From positions 62,001-126,000 of the forward strand of contig NZ_AUMN01000003.1 in assembly GCF_000430705.1 (NCBI RefSeq): 64,000 nucleotides of DNA, read 5' to 3'. The position numbers were made by a program, and so were the translations under genes. Within the stretch, counting starts at the first letter, position 1. Every line of letters starts with the position of its first letter. Origin of the DNA: Arthrobacter castelli DSM 16402. GTDB taxonomy: Bacteria; Actinomycetota; Actinomycetes; Actinomycetales; Micrococcaceae. The notes beneath the pieces are model-generated. The model saw only the letters and a list, made by a program, of their open reading frames with translations, was not told the DNA's origin and ran no database searches. Below are positions 1 to 9,743 of this stretch, one piece after another.

Positions 1-1122
1 CAGCAGATCAGGCCGGTGTTCATCCCCGCCTACACTGAACCGACCAATACCCGCCTGGCGACGTCATTCGCTTCCGGGGCCGGCCCCGATATCTTCCTGA
101 TCAGCCCTGGCGATTTCCTCCGGTACTACAACGGCGGGGCGCTTCAGGACCTCCGCCCGTACATGAGCCAGGAGGCTGTCGACGATTTCCCGGACGCCAC
201 CTTGAGCACCCGGGCTGCCGACGGCGGAATCTACGCGATCCCGATGGAAGTGGAACCACTGGCCATGTTCTACTCCCGGCCGGCATGGGAAAAAGCGGGG
301 TTGTCCGAAGGCGACATCCCCAAGACCTGGGAAGAGATGCTCAACGTGGCCGAAAAGCTGGTCACCCCGAAACAAACTGGCGTGGTCTTCGAAACGACGC
401 CGGGCTACTACCAGAACTTCCTTTGGTACCCGTGGCTGTGGCAGGGAGGCGGCAACGTCGTCGATCCTCAATCCCAGCAGGCGGCATTCAGCAGCGACGC
501 GACGGTGCAGGCATTGAACCTGTTTGGCGACGCCATTTCCCGTGGTGTGGCGCCCAGGACAGTTCCCGCCGGAGGGGACATCCCGGCAGCATTCCAGCAG
601 GGTTTCGCCGCCATGTGGGAATCGGGCATTTATGAGGTATCGGCGTTCAACGGACGCGCCCCGGATTTCGATTACGGTGTCTTTCCGCTGCCGACCCCCG
701 AGGGCGGGCGCCCCAGGACCTGTCTGGGCGGGTGGTCGTTCTGCGTCAACTCACAGGGCCGGAACCCGGATGCGGCCGCACGCTTCGTCGTCGAAACCCT
801 GGCCAGCATGAGTGAAAAAAGCATCAAGCGCCTGACCAAATGGTGCTCGGTGGCCAAAACGGACATGCCACCGCGGAAATCGGTTGAGCGGCGGATGGCG
901 CAGATGGGCGTCTTCGACGACCCGGTGATGCGTACCTTCCACGAGGACATCCTGCCGGACGGCAGGCCGGAACCACGCTACCCACCGATGCTCTACAAGA
1001 GCGTTTCCAACGCCATTCAGGGCGTGCAGCAGGCAGGCGGTAAAGCAACCGATCAGGCCGACGTCGCCCACCAGGCCATCGAGAGCTTCCTGACAACGTA
1101 CGAGGGAGGGTCGCTGATATGA
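1..1122 (+). CDS. ABC sugar-binding protein (CUT1), 5'-truncated by window edge
   Basis: Extracellular solute-binding protein family 1, which delivers a sugar or oligosaccharide to the membrane permeases encoded next. The frame is open from the first base, so the signal peptide and N-terminus lie outside the window; about 373 residues are visible. The visible part has the family's hallmarks: an early GAGPDIF segment, a Y(A/G)IPMEVEPLAMFY hinge region, an LGGWSFCV segment and a C-terminal helical tail. The stop overlaps the next start (ATGA), indicating translational coupling to the two permeases. The substrate cannot be read from sequence; the kinase and isomerase downstream suggest a monosaccharide or short glycoside. 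Confidence 0.9.
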   Translation, partial: QQIRPVFIPAYTEPTNTRLATSFASGAGPDIFLISPGDFLRYYNGGALQDLRPYMSQEAVDDFPDATLSTRAADGGIYAIPMEVEPLAMFYSRPAWEKAGLSEGDIPKTWEEMLNVAEKLVTPKQTGVVFETTPGYYQNFLWYPWLWQGGGNVVDPQSQQAAFSSDATVQALNLFGDAISRGVAPRTVPAGGDIPAAFQQGFAAMWESGIYEVSAFNGRAPDFDYGVFPLPTPEGGRPRTCLGGWSFCVNSQGRNPDAAARFVVETLASMSEKSIKRLTKWCSVAKTDMPPRKSVERRMAQMGVFDDPVMRTFHEDILPDGRPEPRYPPMLYKSVSNAIQGVQQAGGKATDQADVAHQAIESFLTTYEGGSLI

Positions 1123-2126
1123 GTGAGCGGACCCAACAAGACCTGGCCGGACAGGGGACCACCGTCCGGCGCGGACCACCGCAGTCCCCCAGGGGAGGCG
1201 GCACGCGTGCCGCACCACCCAGAGGAAAATCCAGCAACGCCCGCTCCCGGGAAAAGCGCGAGCGGCGGGCTGCACTGCTGTTCCTGCTGCCGGACTCGCT
1301 GGGGCTGTTCACCTTTGTCTTCATCCCCATGGTGCTGGCTATCGCCCTGGGATTCTTCAGTATGGATGGTTTCGGAAACCTGTCATTCATCGGCGTCGAC
1401 AATTTCATCCGGATGGCCAACGACCCGCAGTTCTGGCAAAGCGTGCGGGTGACGCTGGTCTACCTGTTCGTGCTGGTCCCGGCCATCTTCGTGGTCGCGC
1501 TGGCGCTGGCGCTGCTGGTGCAGCAGAAATTCCCCGGGGTCGGCGCGGTCCGCAGCGCCCTGTTCGCCCCCTACGTGATCAGTTTGGTCGTCGTCGGCTT
1601 GATCTGGCAGTTCATGCTCTCCGACCGGGTGGGAGTCATCAGTCGCATGCTGGCGCCGTTCGGGTTGCAGGATGTCTCGTGGCTGGGCAATCCGCAGCTG
1701 ACGCTGGGCACCATCATCTTCATCTGCGTGTGGTTCCAAATGGGCTACTACATGATCATTTTCCTGGCCGGACTGCAGGACATTCCGGCCGAATACTACG
1801 AGGCGGCGCGGATCGATGGAACAACCGCGTGGCAACGGCTGACGCGGATCACCCTGCCGCTGCTGGGACCGACGAGTTTCTTCGTGCTGATCACGGCAAC
1901 GATTGCGGTGATCACCGGCGGCTTCGACCTCATCTACATCATGACCGGGGGAGGGCCGGCCGGAGCAACATCACTGCTGATCTTCTACATCTACGAGCAA
2001 GCGTTCTTGTTTGGAGAGTACGGATACGCCGCGGCCATCGGATCAACCCTGATCGTGGTGCTGATGCTCTGGTCCCTGTTGCTCTTCAAACTGACACGCG
2101 GAGGCCGGGTTAACGATGGCTCTTGA
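1119..2126 (+). CDS. ABC sugar permease, MalF/UgpA type
   Basis: Inner-membrane subunit of a CUT1 sugar importer, 335 residues. A basic, Gly/Arg-rich cytoplasmic N-terminus of about 55 residues precedes six predicted membrane segments. The EAA loop that contacts the ATPase is visible around residues 226-250 (YYEAARIDGTTAWQRL, then ITLPLLGP). The start overlaps the upstream stop by four bases, and the gene overlaps the next permease by 11 bases. No MalK/MsmK-type ATPase is encoded with these permeases, so a shared ATPase from elsewhere is presumably used, as is common for CUT1 systems in Actinomycetota. Confidence 0.93.
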   Translation: MSERTQQDLAGQGTTVRRGPPQSPRGGGTRAAPPRGKSSNARSREKRERRAALLFLLPDSLGLFTFVFIPMVLAIALGFFSMDGFGNLSFIGVDNFIRMANDPQFWQSVRVTLVYLFVLVPAIFVVALALALLVQQKFPGVGAVRSALFAPYVISLVVVGLIWQFMLSDRVGVISRMLAPFGLQDVSWLGNPQLTLGTIIFICVWFQMGYYMIIFLAGLQDIPAEYYEAARIDGTTAWQRLTRITLPLLGPTSFFVLITATIAVITGGFDLIYIMTGGGPAGATSLLIFYIYEQAFLFGEYGYAAAIGSTLIVVLMLWSLLLFKLTRGGRVNDGS

Positions 2127-2994
2127 TACACGTGCAACAAATTCAACCACAGGCAGCGCGCGCCGGCGTCCCCGTGCCGACAGGAAGTGGACCCGGCGGA
2201 ACATTGTGCTGCTCACGGTGGGCACTGTCCTTGGCCTACTCACCATCTTTCCGTTGTTATGGATGGTCTCCGGCGCGTTCAAGCCCGAGGACGAAATCTG
2301 GAACATGTCGCTGCTGCCTTCCTCGCCGACGCTGGACAACTTCATATACGTCTTCACCGAAGTGCCGTTCCTGCGTTACATGTTCAACAGCTTCTTCGTA
2401 TCGGCCGTGGTCACCGTCGCGGCACTGCTGTTTCATTCGATGGCGGCCTACGCGCTGGCGCGGCTCAAATTCCGCGGCCGGGAGACCATATTCATGGTCA
2501 TCTTCTCCACCCTGCTGGTGAGCCTGCCGGTGGTGCTGATCCCCACCTTCGTCGTCGTCCGCACGCTGGGGCTGCTCGACAGCTACGCCGGCCTGATCAT
2601 CCCGATGATCTTCAATGCCTTCGGCATCTTCCTGCTGCGCCAGTTCTACCTGGGACTGCCTGACGAATTGGAGGAAGCCGCCATGATCGATGGAGCCGGC
2701 TACTGGAGGATTTTCTGGAATGTGGTGCTGCCGCTGTCCAAGCCGATCTTGTCGGCGCTGGCCGTGTTCTTCTTCCTCGCCAACTGGAATTCGTTCATCT
2801 GGCCGCTGACCATTACAGCCAACCCGGACTTGCGGGTGGTCCAAGTCGGCATCGCCACCTTCCAGCAGCAATACGCGGCGAATTGGAACTACGTGCTGGC
2901 GGCGGCGACAGTGGCAGCTGCCCCGACGCTGCTGATGTTCTTCTTCTTCCAGAAGCAGATCGTCGCCTCCATCAAGACCAGCGGCATCAAATAA
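2116..2994 (+). CDS. ABC sugar permease, MalG/UgpE type
   Basis: Second membrane subunit of the same CUT1 importer, 292 residues. After a polar N-terminus of about 35 residues there are six hydrophobic segments and an EAA motif near residue 183 (LEEAAMIDGAGYWRIF, then LPLSKP). The start lies inside the 3' end of the partner permease, the usual arrangement for a stoichiometric heterodimer. The kinase follows after 18 bases, preceded by a good ribosome binding site (AAAGGGAG). Confidence 0.93.
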   Translation: MALDTRATNSTTGSARRRPRADRKWTRRNIVLLTVGTVLGLLTIFPLLWMVSGAFKPEDEIWNMSLLPSSPTLDNFIYVFTEVPFLRYMFNSFFVSAVVTVAALLFHSMAAYALARLKFRGRETIFMVIFSTLLVSLPVVLIPTFVVVRTLGLLDSYAGLIIPMIFNAFGIFLLRQFYLGLPDELEEAAMIDGAGYWRIFWNVVLPLSKPILSALAVFFFLANWNSFIWPLTITANPDLRVVQVGIATFQQQYAANWNYVLAAATVAAAPTLLMFFFFQKQIVASIKTSGIK

Positions 2995-3012
2995 GCGCAA
3001 AAAGGGAGTGAC

Positions 3013-4536
3013 ATGACCGACGTCGTGCTGGGTGTCGACATCGGCACCAGCAGCAGCAAGGGTGTGCTGGTCGATGTGGCGGGCAATGTGCTGGCCAGCG
3101 AGACCCGTGAACATCATGTGGACCGTCCCCATCCGGGCTGGGTGGAAATGGACGGCGGCATCTGGTGGGACGAATTCGCCGCTATCAGCCGCGCTTTAGT
3201 GCACGACGGCGACAATGTCACCGCCGTGGGGGTCAGCGGGATGGGGCCGTGCGTGTTGTTGACCGACGACGGCGGCCGGCCGTTGCGTCCGGCGATTCTC
3301 TACGGGGTGGATACCCGGGCCACCGTCGAAATCGCTGAACTGACCGAGCGGTTCGGCGGCGATGAAGCGATTATCAACCGGTGCGGTTCTGCGCTGTCCA
3401 CGCAGGCGGTGGGTCCGAAGCTGGCCTGGATGGATGCGCACGAACCGGATGTGATGGCCAGGGCGCGCAGGCTGTTCATGCCGTCGTCCTGGCTGGTCCA
3501 CCGGCTCACCGGCAGCTACGTGCTTGACCACCATTCGGCCAGCCAGTCCACACCGCTCTATGACACCGAGGCCCTTGATTGGTATGAACCGTGGGCAGGC
3601 GACATCGCCCCGCACCTGGACTTACCGCCGCTGGTGTGGCCAACCGATATCGCCGGCACCGTGACCGCGGAGGCGGCCAAAGAAACCGGCTTGCCAGAAG
3701 GCATCCCGGTGGTCGCCGGGACCATTGATGCCTGGAGCGAAGCGGTCAGCGTGGATGCGCAGAACCCGGGCGATCTGATGCTGATGTACGGCACGACCAT
3801 GTTCCTGGTGCACACCGTTGAGCAGCGGGTGAGCACTCCCAATCTGTGGGGCACGATCGGGGCGCTCGAAGGAACCCGCAGCCTGGCCGGCGGCATGGCC
3901 ACCTCAGGAGGGATCACCGGCTGGCTGAAGGAGCTGTTCGGGTCCCCCGACTATCCGCAATTGCTCTCCGAATCCGACCAATCCGGTCCCGGCGCGCGGG
4001 GGCTGCTGATGCTGCCCTACTTCGCGGGCGAACGCACGCCCATCGCGGATCCGGACGCCCGCGGGGTTGTGGCCGGGCTGACGCTGTCCCATGGCCGCGG
4101 CGACATCTACCGGGCGGCTTTGGAAGCGACAGCCCTGGGAGTGCGGCACAATATCGAATCCATGGAAGCGGCCGGCGGGTCCATCGAGCGGATCGTGGCC
4201 GTCGGCGGCGGTACCCAAGGCGAGCTGTGGACGCAGATCGTCTCCGATGTCACCGGCCGGGAACAACTGGTGCCGGCGAAAACCATCGGCGCCAGCTACG
4301 GTGCCGCCTATCTGGCGGGCCGCTCGGCAGGTGCACCGACGGGATCCGGCGTCGACATTGCCGCATGGAACCCGCCGTCGCACACCGTCACCCCCAACCT
4401 CGGGCTGCGGCAGGACTACGACGAACTGTACGACCTCTACCGGCAGCTTTATCCAAGCACCCAGGCGGTGCAGCACGCCCTGGCCGACCGCCAGCACAGA
4501 TTATCCAACGCGACAGACACCAGGAGTAATGCATGA
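3013..4536 (+). CDS. FGGY-family carbohydrate kinase
   Basis: Cytoplasmic ATP-dependent sugar kinase, 507 residues, xylulokinase/ribulokinase-like. The N-terminal actin-like phosphate-binding loop is at residues 6-18 (VDIGTSSSKG). The C-terminal FGGY signature region follows RIVAVGGGTQGELW. The MYGTTMF segment near residue 258 and GGMATSGG near residue 296 are typical of this subgroup. It sits between the importer and a fucose-isomerase-like protein and overlaps the latter by four bases. The likely substrate is therefore the ketose made by that isomerase. The exact sugar cannot be fixed from sequence; xylB is a homology label, not a claim. Confidence 0.9.
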   Translation: MTDVVLGVDIGTSSSKGVLVDVAGNVLASETREHHVDRPHPGWVEMDGGIWWDEFAAISRALVHDGDNVTAVGVSGMGPCVLLTDDGGRPLRPAILYGVDTRATVEIAELTERFGGDEAIINRCGSALSTQAVGPKLAWMDAHEPDVMARARRLFMPSSWLVHRLTGSYVLDHHSASQSTPLYDTEALDWYEPWAGDIAPHLDLPPLVWPTDIAGTVTAEAAKETGLPEGIPVVAGTIDAWSEAVSVDAQNPGDLMLMYGTTMFLVHTVEQRVSTPNLWGTIGALEGTRSLAGGMATSGGITGWLKELFGSPDYPQLLSESDQSGPGARGLLMLPYFAGERTPIADPDARGVVAGLTLSHGRGDIYRAALEATALGVRHNIESMEAAGGSIERIVAVGGGTQGELWTQIVSDVTGREQLVPAKTIGASYGAAYLAGRSAGAPTGSGVDIAAWNPPSHTVTPNLGLRQDYDELYDLYRQLYPSTQAVQHALADRQHRLSNATDTRSNA

Positions 4537-6167
4537 AACGCTACGTCTTCCCCGAACGGCTCGAACGCCCGCACCGGTTGGAAAACACTATCTACACCGT
4601 GGCCAGCGGTGATCTGCGGCCCAGTGCCAATGAAGAGGGCTGGCCCACCCAGGAAAAACTGGAGAAAGACTTTGGCGCCGCCGTCGAACACCGCGGCTAC
4701 GGCGTCGAACGCGCCCACGGCATTGACCTGGTGACCGGGCACGGGTTCACCACCAGCCAGCGGGCCGGTATGGAGGTGTTCAAGAACATTCCGGCCGACG
4801 CACCGCTGGTGGTGGTGAACGCCATCTGGCAGTACAGCCACCACCTGCTGGCAGGTCTGCGCTCGCACCGGGGACCTGTCCTCATCGTCGGCAACTTTGC
4901 CGGTGACTTTCCCGGCCTGGTGGGTCTGCTGAACCTGACGGCATCACTGACCAAGGCCGCAGTGGGGCACTCCATCCTGTGGAGCAAGGACTTCACCGAC
5001 GTATGGGCACTGGAGAAGCTCGATGAATGGCTGGCCACCGGCACCATTGAGCACGACGTGTCCCATGTGCGGGACCTGCCGGCGCTGCCCCGCTCGGAGG
5101 AGAGGCGGCTGGGTGCCGCGCTGGCCGAGCAGCTCAAGGACGAAAAGGCCATCATCGGCATCTTTGATGAGGGTTGCATGGGAATGTACAACGCCATCTT
5201 CGACGACGAAATGCTCAACCGGCTGGGCATCTACAAGGAACGGCTCTCCCAGGCGGCGCTGCTGGCCGAGATGGGCCGGGTTCGGGATGAAGAAGCGGTG
5301 GCGGCGCGGCGATGGCTGGAAGAGGCAGGATTCACCTTCCATTTCGGCACCGACGAGACCAGCGACCTGACCGAGGCGCAGGTCCACTCACAAATGAAGA
5401 TGTACATCGCGGCGGTGCGCATCGCCGATGATTTCGGCGCCGATGCCATCGGTATCCAATACCAGCAAGGGCTCAAGGACATGGCACCGGCCTCCGATCT
5501 GCCCGAGGGGCTGCTGAACAACGTGGAACGACCGGCGGTGTTCTCCCGGGACGGTTCCCGCGAGCTCTATGCCGGAACCTCGCTGCCGCACTTCAATGAG
5601 GTCGACGAGGGCGTCGCCGTTGACACCCTGATCACCACCCGCCTGTTCAACGCGATGGGGCTGGATCCGGCCAACACCCTCCACGACATCCGCTGGGGCG
5701 AGGAATACGACGGCGAATTCGTCTGGGTCTTCGAGATTTCCGGATCGGTGCCGGCCTCCCACAACGGCGGTTACGGTAAGTCCTACGGGATGCGCCAGCC
5801 ACCGATGTTCTTCCCCAGGGGCGGATCCACCCTGTCCGGTGTATCGAAACCCGGTGAAATCGTCTGGTCCAGGATCTTCATCATGAACGGGGCGCTGCAC
5901 GCCGACATCGGGCGCGGGCACGTCGTCGAACTGCCCGAGGAAGAGACCCGGCGCAGGCTGGATGCCACCGACCCTCAGTGGCCCATCATGCACGCGGTGC
6001 TGAACGGGGTGGACCGGAACCAATTGATGGCCCGACATAAGGCCAACCACGTCCAGGTCGTCTACGCGCCGGACGCCGACATCGCCGATAAGGCATTAAC
6101 CGCCAAGGCCGCCATGATGGATGAGCTGGGCATCACCGTTCATCTGTGCGGCGAGGTCAACCTGTAG
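4533..6167 (+). CDS. L-fucose isomerase-like protein
   Basis: A 544-residue member of the fucose/arabinose isomerase superfamily, which interconverts aldoses and ketoses using a divalent metal. It starts four bases inside the kinase gene. The body carries the family's N-terminal Rossmann-like region (LVVVNAIWQYSHHL, then VLIVGNFAGDFPG) and an acidic/His-rich C-terminal half. The pairing with an FGGY kinase and two importers argues for an aldose-isomerase/ketose-kinase route. Identity with classical FucI is only at family level, so D-arabinose, L-fucose or another 6-deoxy sugar are all possible. Confidence 0.8.
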   Translation: MKRYVFPERLERPHRLENTIYTVASGDLRPSANEEGWPTQEKLEKDFGAAVEHRGYGVERAHGIDLVTGHGFTTSQRAGMEVFKNIPADAPLVVVNAIWQYSHHLLAGLRSHRGPVLIVGNFAGDFPGLVGLLNLTASLTKAAVGHSILWSKDFTDVWALEKLDEWLATGTIEHDVSHVRDLPALPRSEERRLGAALAEQLKDEKAIIGIFDEGCMGMYNAIFDDEMLNRLGIYKERLSQAALLAEMGRVRDEEAVAARRWLEEAGFTFHFGTDETSDLTEAQVHSQMKMYIAAVRIADDFGADAIGIQYQQGLKDMAPASDLPEGLLNNVERPAVFSRDGSRELYAGTSLPHFNEVDEGVAVDTLITTRLFNAMGLDPANTLHDIRWGEEYDGEFVWVFEISGSVPASHNGGYGKSYGMRQPPMFFPRGGSTLSGVSKPGEIVWSRIFIMNGALHADIGRGHVVELPEEETRRRLDATDPQWPIMHAVLNGVDRNQLMARHKANHVQVVYAPDADIADKALTAKAAMMDELGITVHLCGEVNL

Positions 6168-6181
6168 CGGGAGGGACCCTG

Positions 6182-7723
6182 ATGGACAATCTGCTGCTCA
6201 ATGTCCACAACGTCAGTAAGAGCTTCCCCGGGGTCAAGGCGCTGGCGGATGTGGGGCTGGACGTACGCCACAATGAAGTGCTGGCCCTGGTGGGTGAAAA
6301 CGGGGCGGGAAAATCGACGTTGATGAAGCTGCTGTCCGGCATCCACGCCCCGGACAGCGGATCGTTCGAACTCGACGGCCGGCCGATCCAGGTGCAGAGC
6401 CCCAAACAGGCCCAGGAACTGGGAATCAGCATCATCCACCAGGAATTCAACCTGATGCCGGACCTGACGGTGGCCCAGAACATCTACATCGGCCGTGAAC
6501 CGCGCAGTGGAAACTTCCTGCTCAACGACCGCAGACTCAATGCCCGGGCGGCGGAGCTCTTCGCGCGGATCCGGATCGACCTGGATCCGAAGAGCAAGGT
6601 CGGCGACCTCACCGTGGCGAAGCAGCAGATGGTGGAGATCGCCAAGGCGCTGTCCCACGACTCAAAAGTGCTGATCATGGACGAGCCGACGGCGGCGCTC
6701 AACGAGGCCGAGGTGGCCGCGCTCCACGAAATCATCCGCAACTTCAAGAGCGAATCGACAGGCGTCATCTACATCTCGCACCGGATGGACGAGATCAACG
6801 AGATCGCCGACCGGGTCACCGTGCTGCGCGACGGCGGGTACGTGGACACCGTCGACGCCGGATCCACCCCGATCCGCGACGTCATCTCCATGATGGTCGG
6901 ACGCCGGCTGTCGACCGAGCAGCGGCCCGATCCCGCTCCCGCCGGTACTGACGTGGTGCTTGCCGCCGACGGTGTGTCCACCCGGGACATGCTCAGCGGT
7001 GTCAGCTTCGAACTGCGCGCCGGCGAGATCCTCGGTTTCGCCGGGCTGATGGGTGCCGGTCGCACCGAAGTCGCCCGTGCCATTGTTGGTGCCGACAGGA
7101 TCACCGCCGGGAGCATCGAAGTCCACGGGCGGCAACAGAAGATTCCCAATCCCGCGGCCGCGGCCTCCTTGGGCATCGGGTATTTGTCCGAAGACCGCAA
7201 GCATCTGGGCCTGCTGCTGGACCGGAACGTGAAGGAAAACATCGCGCTGAGCTCGCTGGGCAGATTCAGCGGCGGCGGGTTCATGAAAGGCAAGGCTATG
7301 GCCGCCAAGGCCCAGGAACTGGTTGGCACCTTGCGGATCAAGACCCCCAGCGTTAACCAACCGGCCAGGAACCTCTCCGGCGGCAACCAGCAAAAGGTCG
7401 TCATTGCCAAGTGGCTGCTCAAGGACTGCGACATTCTGATCTTCGACGAACCGACCCGCGGCATCGACGTCGGGGCCAAGGAGGAAATCTATACGCTGCT
7501 CAACGAGCTGGCCTCGCAGGGCAAATCGATCATTATGATCTCCTCCGAGCTGCCCGAGGTGCTCCGGCTCTCGCACCGCATCGTCGTGATGTGCGAGGGC
7601 CGTGTCGCCGGCTCGCTGTCCAATGACGAGGCTGATCAGGAAAACATCATGGAAATGGCCACCCGCTTCGGGGCCGACGACGTCGTGCCTGCCGGCGCGG
7701 AACCGGCAGGAGGAACACAGTGA
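6182..7723 (+). CDS. Sugar ABC transporter ATPase, RbsA type (double ATPase)
   Basis: Cytoplasmic ATPase of a CUT2 monosaccharide importer, 513 residues. Two fused ABC domains are visible. The first has Walker A (GENGAGKST) near residue 38 and LIMDEPTAAL. The second starts near residue 255 and carries the NLSGGNQQKV signature and LIFDEPTRGID. Its second Walker A region is degenerate (GLMGAGRTEV), as is normal for RbsA/XylG. I chose the ATG at 6182 because GGGAGGGA lies just upstream; a frame-compatible GTG at 6146 would overlap the isomerase and lacks a ribosome binding site. Confidence 0.93.
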   Translation: MDNLLLNVHNVSKSFPGVKALADVGLDVRHNEVLALVGENGAGKSTLMKLLSGIHAPDSGSFELDGRPIQVQSPKQAQELGISIIHQEFNLMPDLTVAQNIYIGREPRSGNFLLNDRRLNARAAELFARIRIDLDPKSKVGDLTVAKQQMVEIAKALSHDSKVLIMDEPTAALNEAEVAALHEIIRNFKSESTGVIYISHRMDEINEIADRVTVLRDGGYVDTVDAGSTPIRDVISMMVGRRLSTEQRPDPAPAGTDVVLAADGVSTRDMLSGVSFELRAGEILGFAGLMGAGRTEVARAIVGADRITAGSIEVHGRQQKIPNPAAAASLGIGYLSEDRKHLGLLLDRNVKENIALSSLGRFSGGGFMKGKAMAAKAQELVGTLRIKTPSVNQPARNLSGGNQQKVVIAKWLLKDCDILIFDEPTRGIDVGAKEEIYTLLNELASQGKSIIMISSELPEVLRLSHRIVVMCEGRVAGSLSNDEADQENIMEMATRFGADDVVPAGAEPAGGTQ

Positions 7724-8742
7724 GTACAGTTCAAGCCGCCAAGTCGGAGTCCCGAACACACACAGGCGATACGGCCGGGCGAACGTTGTCGGGCCGGTTG
7801 CGTTCCTCGCTGCAGCAGTTCCTGGCCTTCGCCAGCCTGATTGCGCTGGTGATCTTCTTCAGCATCGCCAGCGGCAAGTTCATGACGCTGTCGAACATTT
7901 CGGGCATTCTGCTGGCGACATCGGTGATCGGCATCCTGGCCCTGGGCACCACTTTCGTGATTATCTCGGGCGGTATTGACTTGTCGATCGGGACCGGGAT
8001 GACGCTCTGCTCAGTGATGACCGGCGTCTTCCTCACCTATCTGGGTCTGCCGCTGATAGTCGGTGTCATTGGCGGGATCCTCACCGGTGCGGTGATGGGA
8101 CTGGTCAACGGAACATTGATCGCGGCGCTGAAGATCCCGCCGTTCATCGCCACGCTGGCGATGATGATGATCGCCGAGGGGCTGGCGCTGGTGATTTCCG
8201 GGACCTCGCCGATCTATTTCGGCAGCACTCCGGGGTTTACCAATCTTGCCCTTGGCTCCGTCATTCCAGGGTTGAGCATTCCCAATGCCGTGCTCATCAT
8301 TTTCATTGCCGCCGTGCTGGCCGGGGTGACGATGAGCAAGACCATCATCGGCCGCTACACATTCTCCATCGGGTCCAATGAAGATGCGACAGCGCTGTCC
8401 GGAGTGAACGTGAAGAAGTGGAAGGTGTTGATCTACACCTTCGCCGGAGCCTTCACCGGCCTGGCCGGCGTCGTCATGGCGTCCCGACTGAGCTCGGCCC
8501 AACCGGGCCTGGGAATGGGGTACGAACTGGAGGCGATTGCCGCCGTCATTATCGGCGGGACGTCCCTGCAGGGCGGCAAGGGGTCGATCATCGGCACGGT
8601 CATCGGTGCGCTGATCATGTCCGTATTGACCAACGGACTGCGCATCATGTCCATCCCCCAGGAATGGCAGAACGTGGCGGTCGGGGCCGTCATCCTGCTC
8701 GCCGTCTACCTCGACATGCTGCGGCGGAAGGAAACCAGTTGA
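7720..8742 (+). CDS. Sugar ABC transporter permease, RbsC type
   Basis: Membrane subunit of the CUT2 importer, 340 residues. A polar N-terminus of about 30 residues precedes eight or more hydrophobic segments. It contains the typical TFVIISGGIDLSIG motif and the GGTSLQGGKGSIIGT loop near the C-terminus. It starts with GTG, overlapping the ATPase stop (GTGA). The binding-protein gene follows after 23 bases. Confidence 0.94.
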   Translation: MSTVQAAKSESRTHTGDTAGRTLSGRLRSSLQQFLAFASLIALVIFFSIASGKFMTLSNISGILLATSVIGILALGTTFVIISGGIDLSIGTGMTLCSVMTGVFLTYLGLPLIVGVIGGILTGAVMGLVNGTLIAALKIPPFIATLAMMMIAEGLALVISGTSPIYFGSTPGFTNLALGSVIPGLSIPNAVLIIFIAAVLAGVTMSKTIIGRYTFSIGSNEDATALSGVNVKKWKVLIYTFAGAFTGLAGVVMASRLSSAQPGLGMGYELEAIAAVIIGGTSLQGGKGSIIGTVIGALIMSVLTNGLRIMSIPQEWQNVAVGAVILLAVYLDMLRRKETS

Positions 8743-8765
8743 ATCGCGACAAAGGAGTTCGAGCA

Positions 8766-9740
8766 ATGCGTAGGAAAATCATGGCCGCGGCCGGTGCCGC
8801 AGCCCTTGCCCTTTCGCTGTCGGCATGCGGCGGTGGATCCACGGGGAACGAATCCGGTGGCGGCGACGGCAAGCCGTACGTCGCCATTGTGTCCAAAGGC
8901 TTCCAGCACCAGTTCTGGCAGGCCGTCAAAGACGGCGCCGAGAAAGCGGCCAAAGACTACAACGTCAGGATCACCTTCCAAGGCCCGGACACCGAGTCCA
9001 ATGTGGCCCAGCAGATCGAAATGCTGACGTCGGCGTTGAACAAGAACCCGGACGCACTGGCGCTGGCCGCCTTGGACAGCAAGGCCGCCGCGCCGCTGCT
9101 CGAAACGGCCAAGAGCAAAGACATTCCCGTCGTCGCGTTCGATTCGGGCGTCGACAGCGAAATCCCCGTGTCAACGGTGGCCACCGACAATAAAGCCGCG
9201 GCTGCCGAGGCGGCCAAGCACATGGCCAAGCGCATCGGCGGTGAAGGGCAGGTAGCCATCGTGGCCCATGACCAGACGTCCAAATCCGGAAAACACCGCA
9301 GGGACGGATTCGTCAACTGGATGAAGAAAAACGCGCCCGGAATCGAGATCGTCGACATTCAATACGGCGGCGGCGACCAGCTCAAGTCCACCGACCTGGC
9401 CAAGGCCATGATCCAGGCCAACCCGAAGCTGGATGGGCTGTATGGGACCAACGAAGGTTCCGCCATCGGTATCGTCAACGCCGTCCAGGAACTCGGCATG
9501 AAGGGGGACGTGACGGTGGTTGGGTTCGACTCCGGCAAGGCTCAGCTCAAGGCAATTCGCAGCGGCCTGATGGCCGGGGCGGTGACCCAGAACCCGATCG
9601 GCATCGGATACAAGACAGTGGAAACAGCGGTGAAGGCCATGAAGGGGAAAGACGTCAAGCAAACCATCGATACCGGCTACTACTGGTACGACAAGGAGAA
9701 CATGGATAAGCCGAAGATCGCCGAAAACCTGTATAAGTAG
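8766..9740 (+). CDS. Sugar ABC transporter binding lipoprotein, RbsB type
   Basis: Periplasmic-binding-protein-like lipoprotein of the CUT2 importer, 324 residues. The signal peptide ends in a lipobox LSAC with Cys21, so the mature protein is lipid-anchored outside the membrane. The ribose-binding-protein fold is recognisable (YVAIVSKGFQHQFWQAV; VVAFDSG; GLYGTNEGSAIGIV). The ATG at 8766 is preceded by AAAGGAG and gives a proper signal peptide; longer upstream frames run through the permease gene. It is last in the operon and is followed by a strong hairpin shared with the convergent gene. Confidence 0.94.
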   Translation: MRRKIMAAAGAAALALSLSACGGGSTGNESGGGDGKPYVAIVSKGFQHQFWQAVKDGAEKAAKDYNVRITFQGPDTESNVAQQIEMLTSALNKNPDALALAALDSKAAAPLLETAKSKDIPVVAFDSGVDSEIPVSTVATDNKAAAAEAAKHMAKRIGGEGQVAIVAHDQTSKSGKHRRDGFVNWMKKNAPGIEIVDIQYGGGDQLKSTDLAKAMIQANPKLDGLYGTNEGSAIGIVNAVQELGMKGDVTVVGFDSGKAQLKAIRSGLMAGAVTQNPIGIGYKTVETAVKAMKGKDVKQTIDTGYYWYDKENMDKPKIAENLYK

Positions 9741-9743
9741 CCT

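Noticed and set aside
6146-6181. Upstream GTG start for the RbsA-type ATPase
   Set aside because: It adds 12 non-conserved residues, lies inside the isomerase gene and lacks a ribosome binding site, while 6182 has one.
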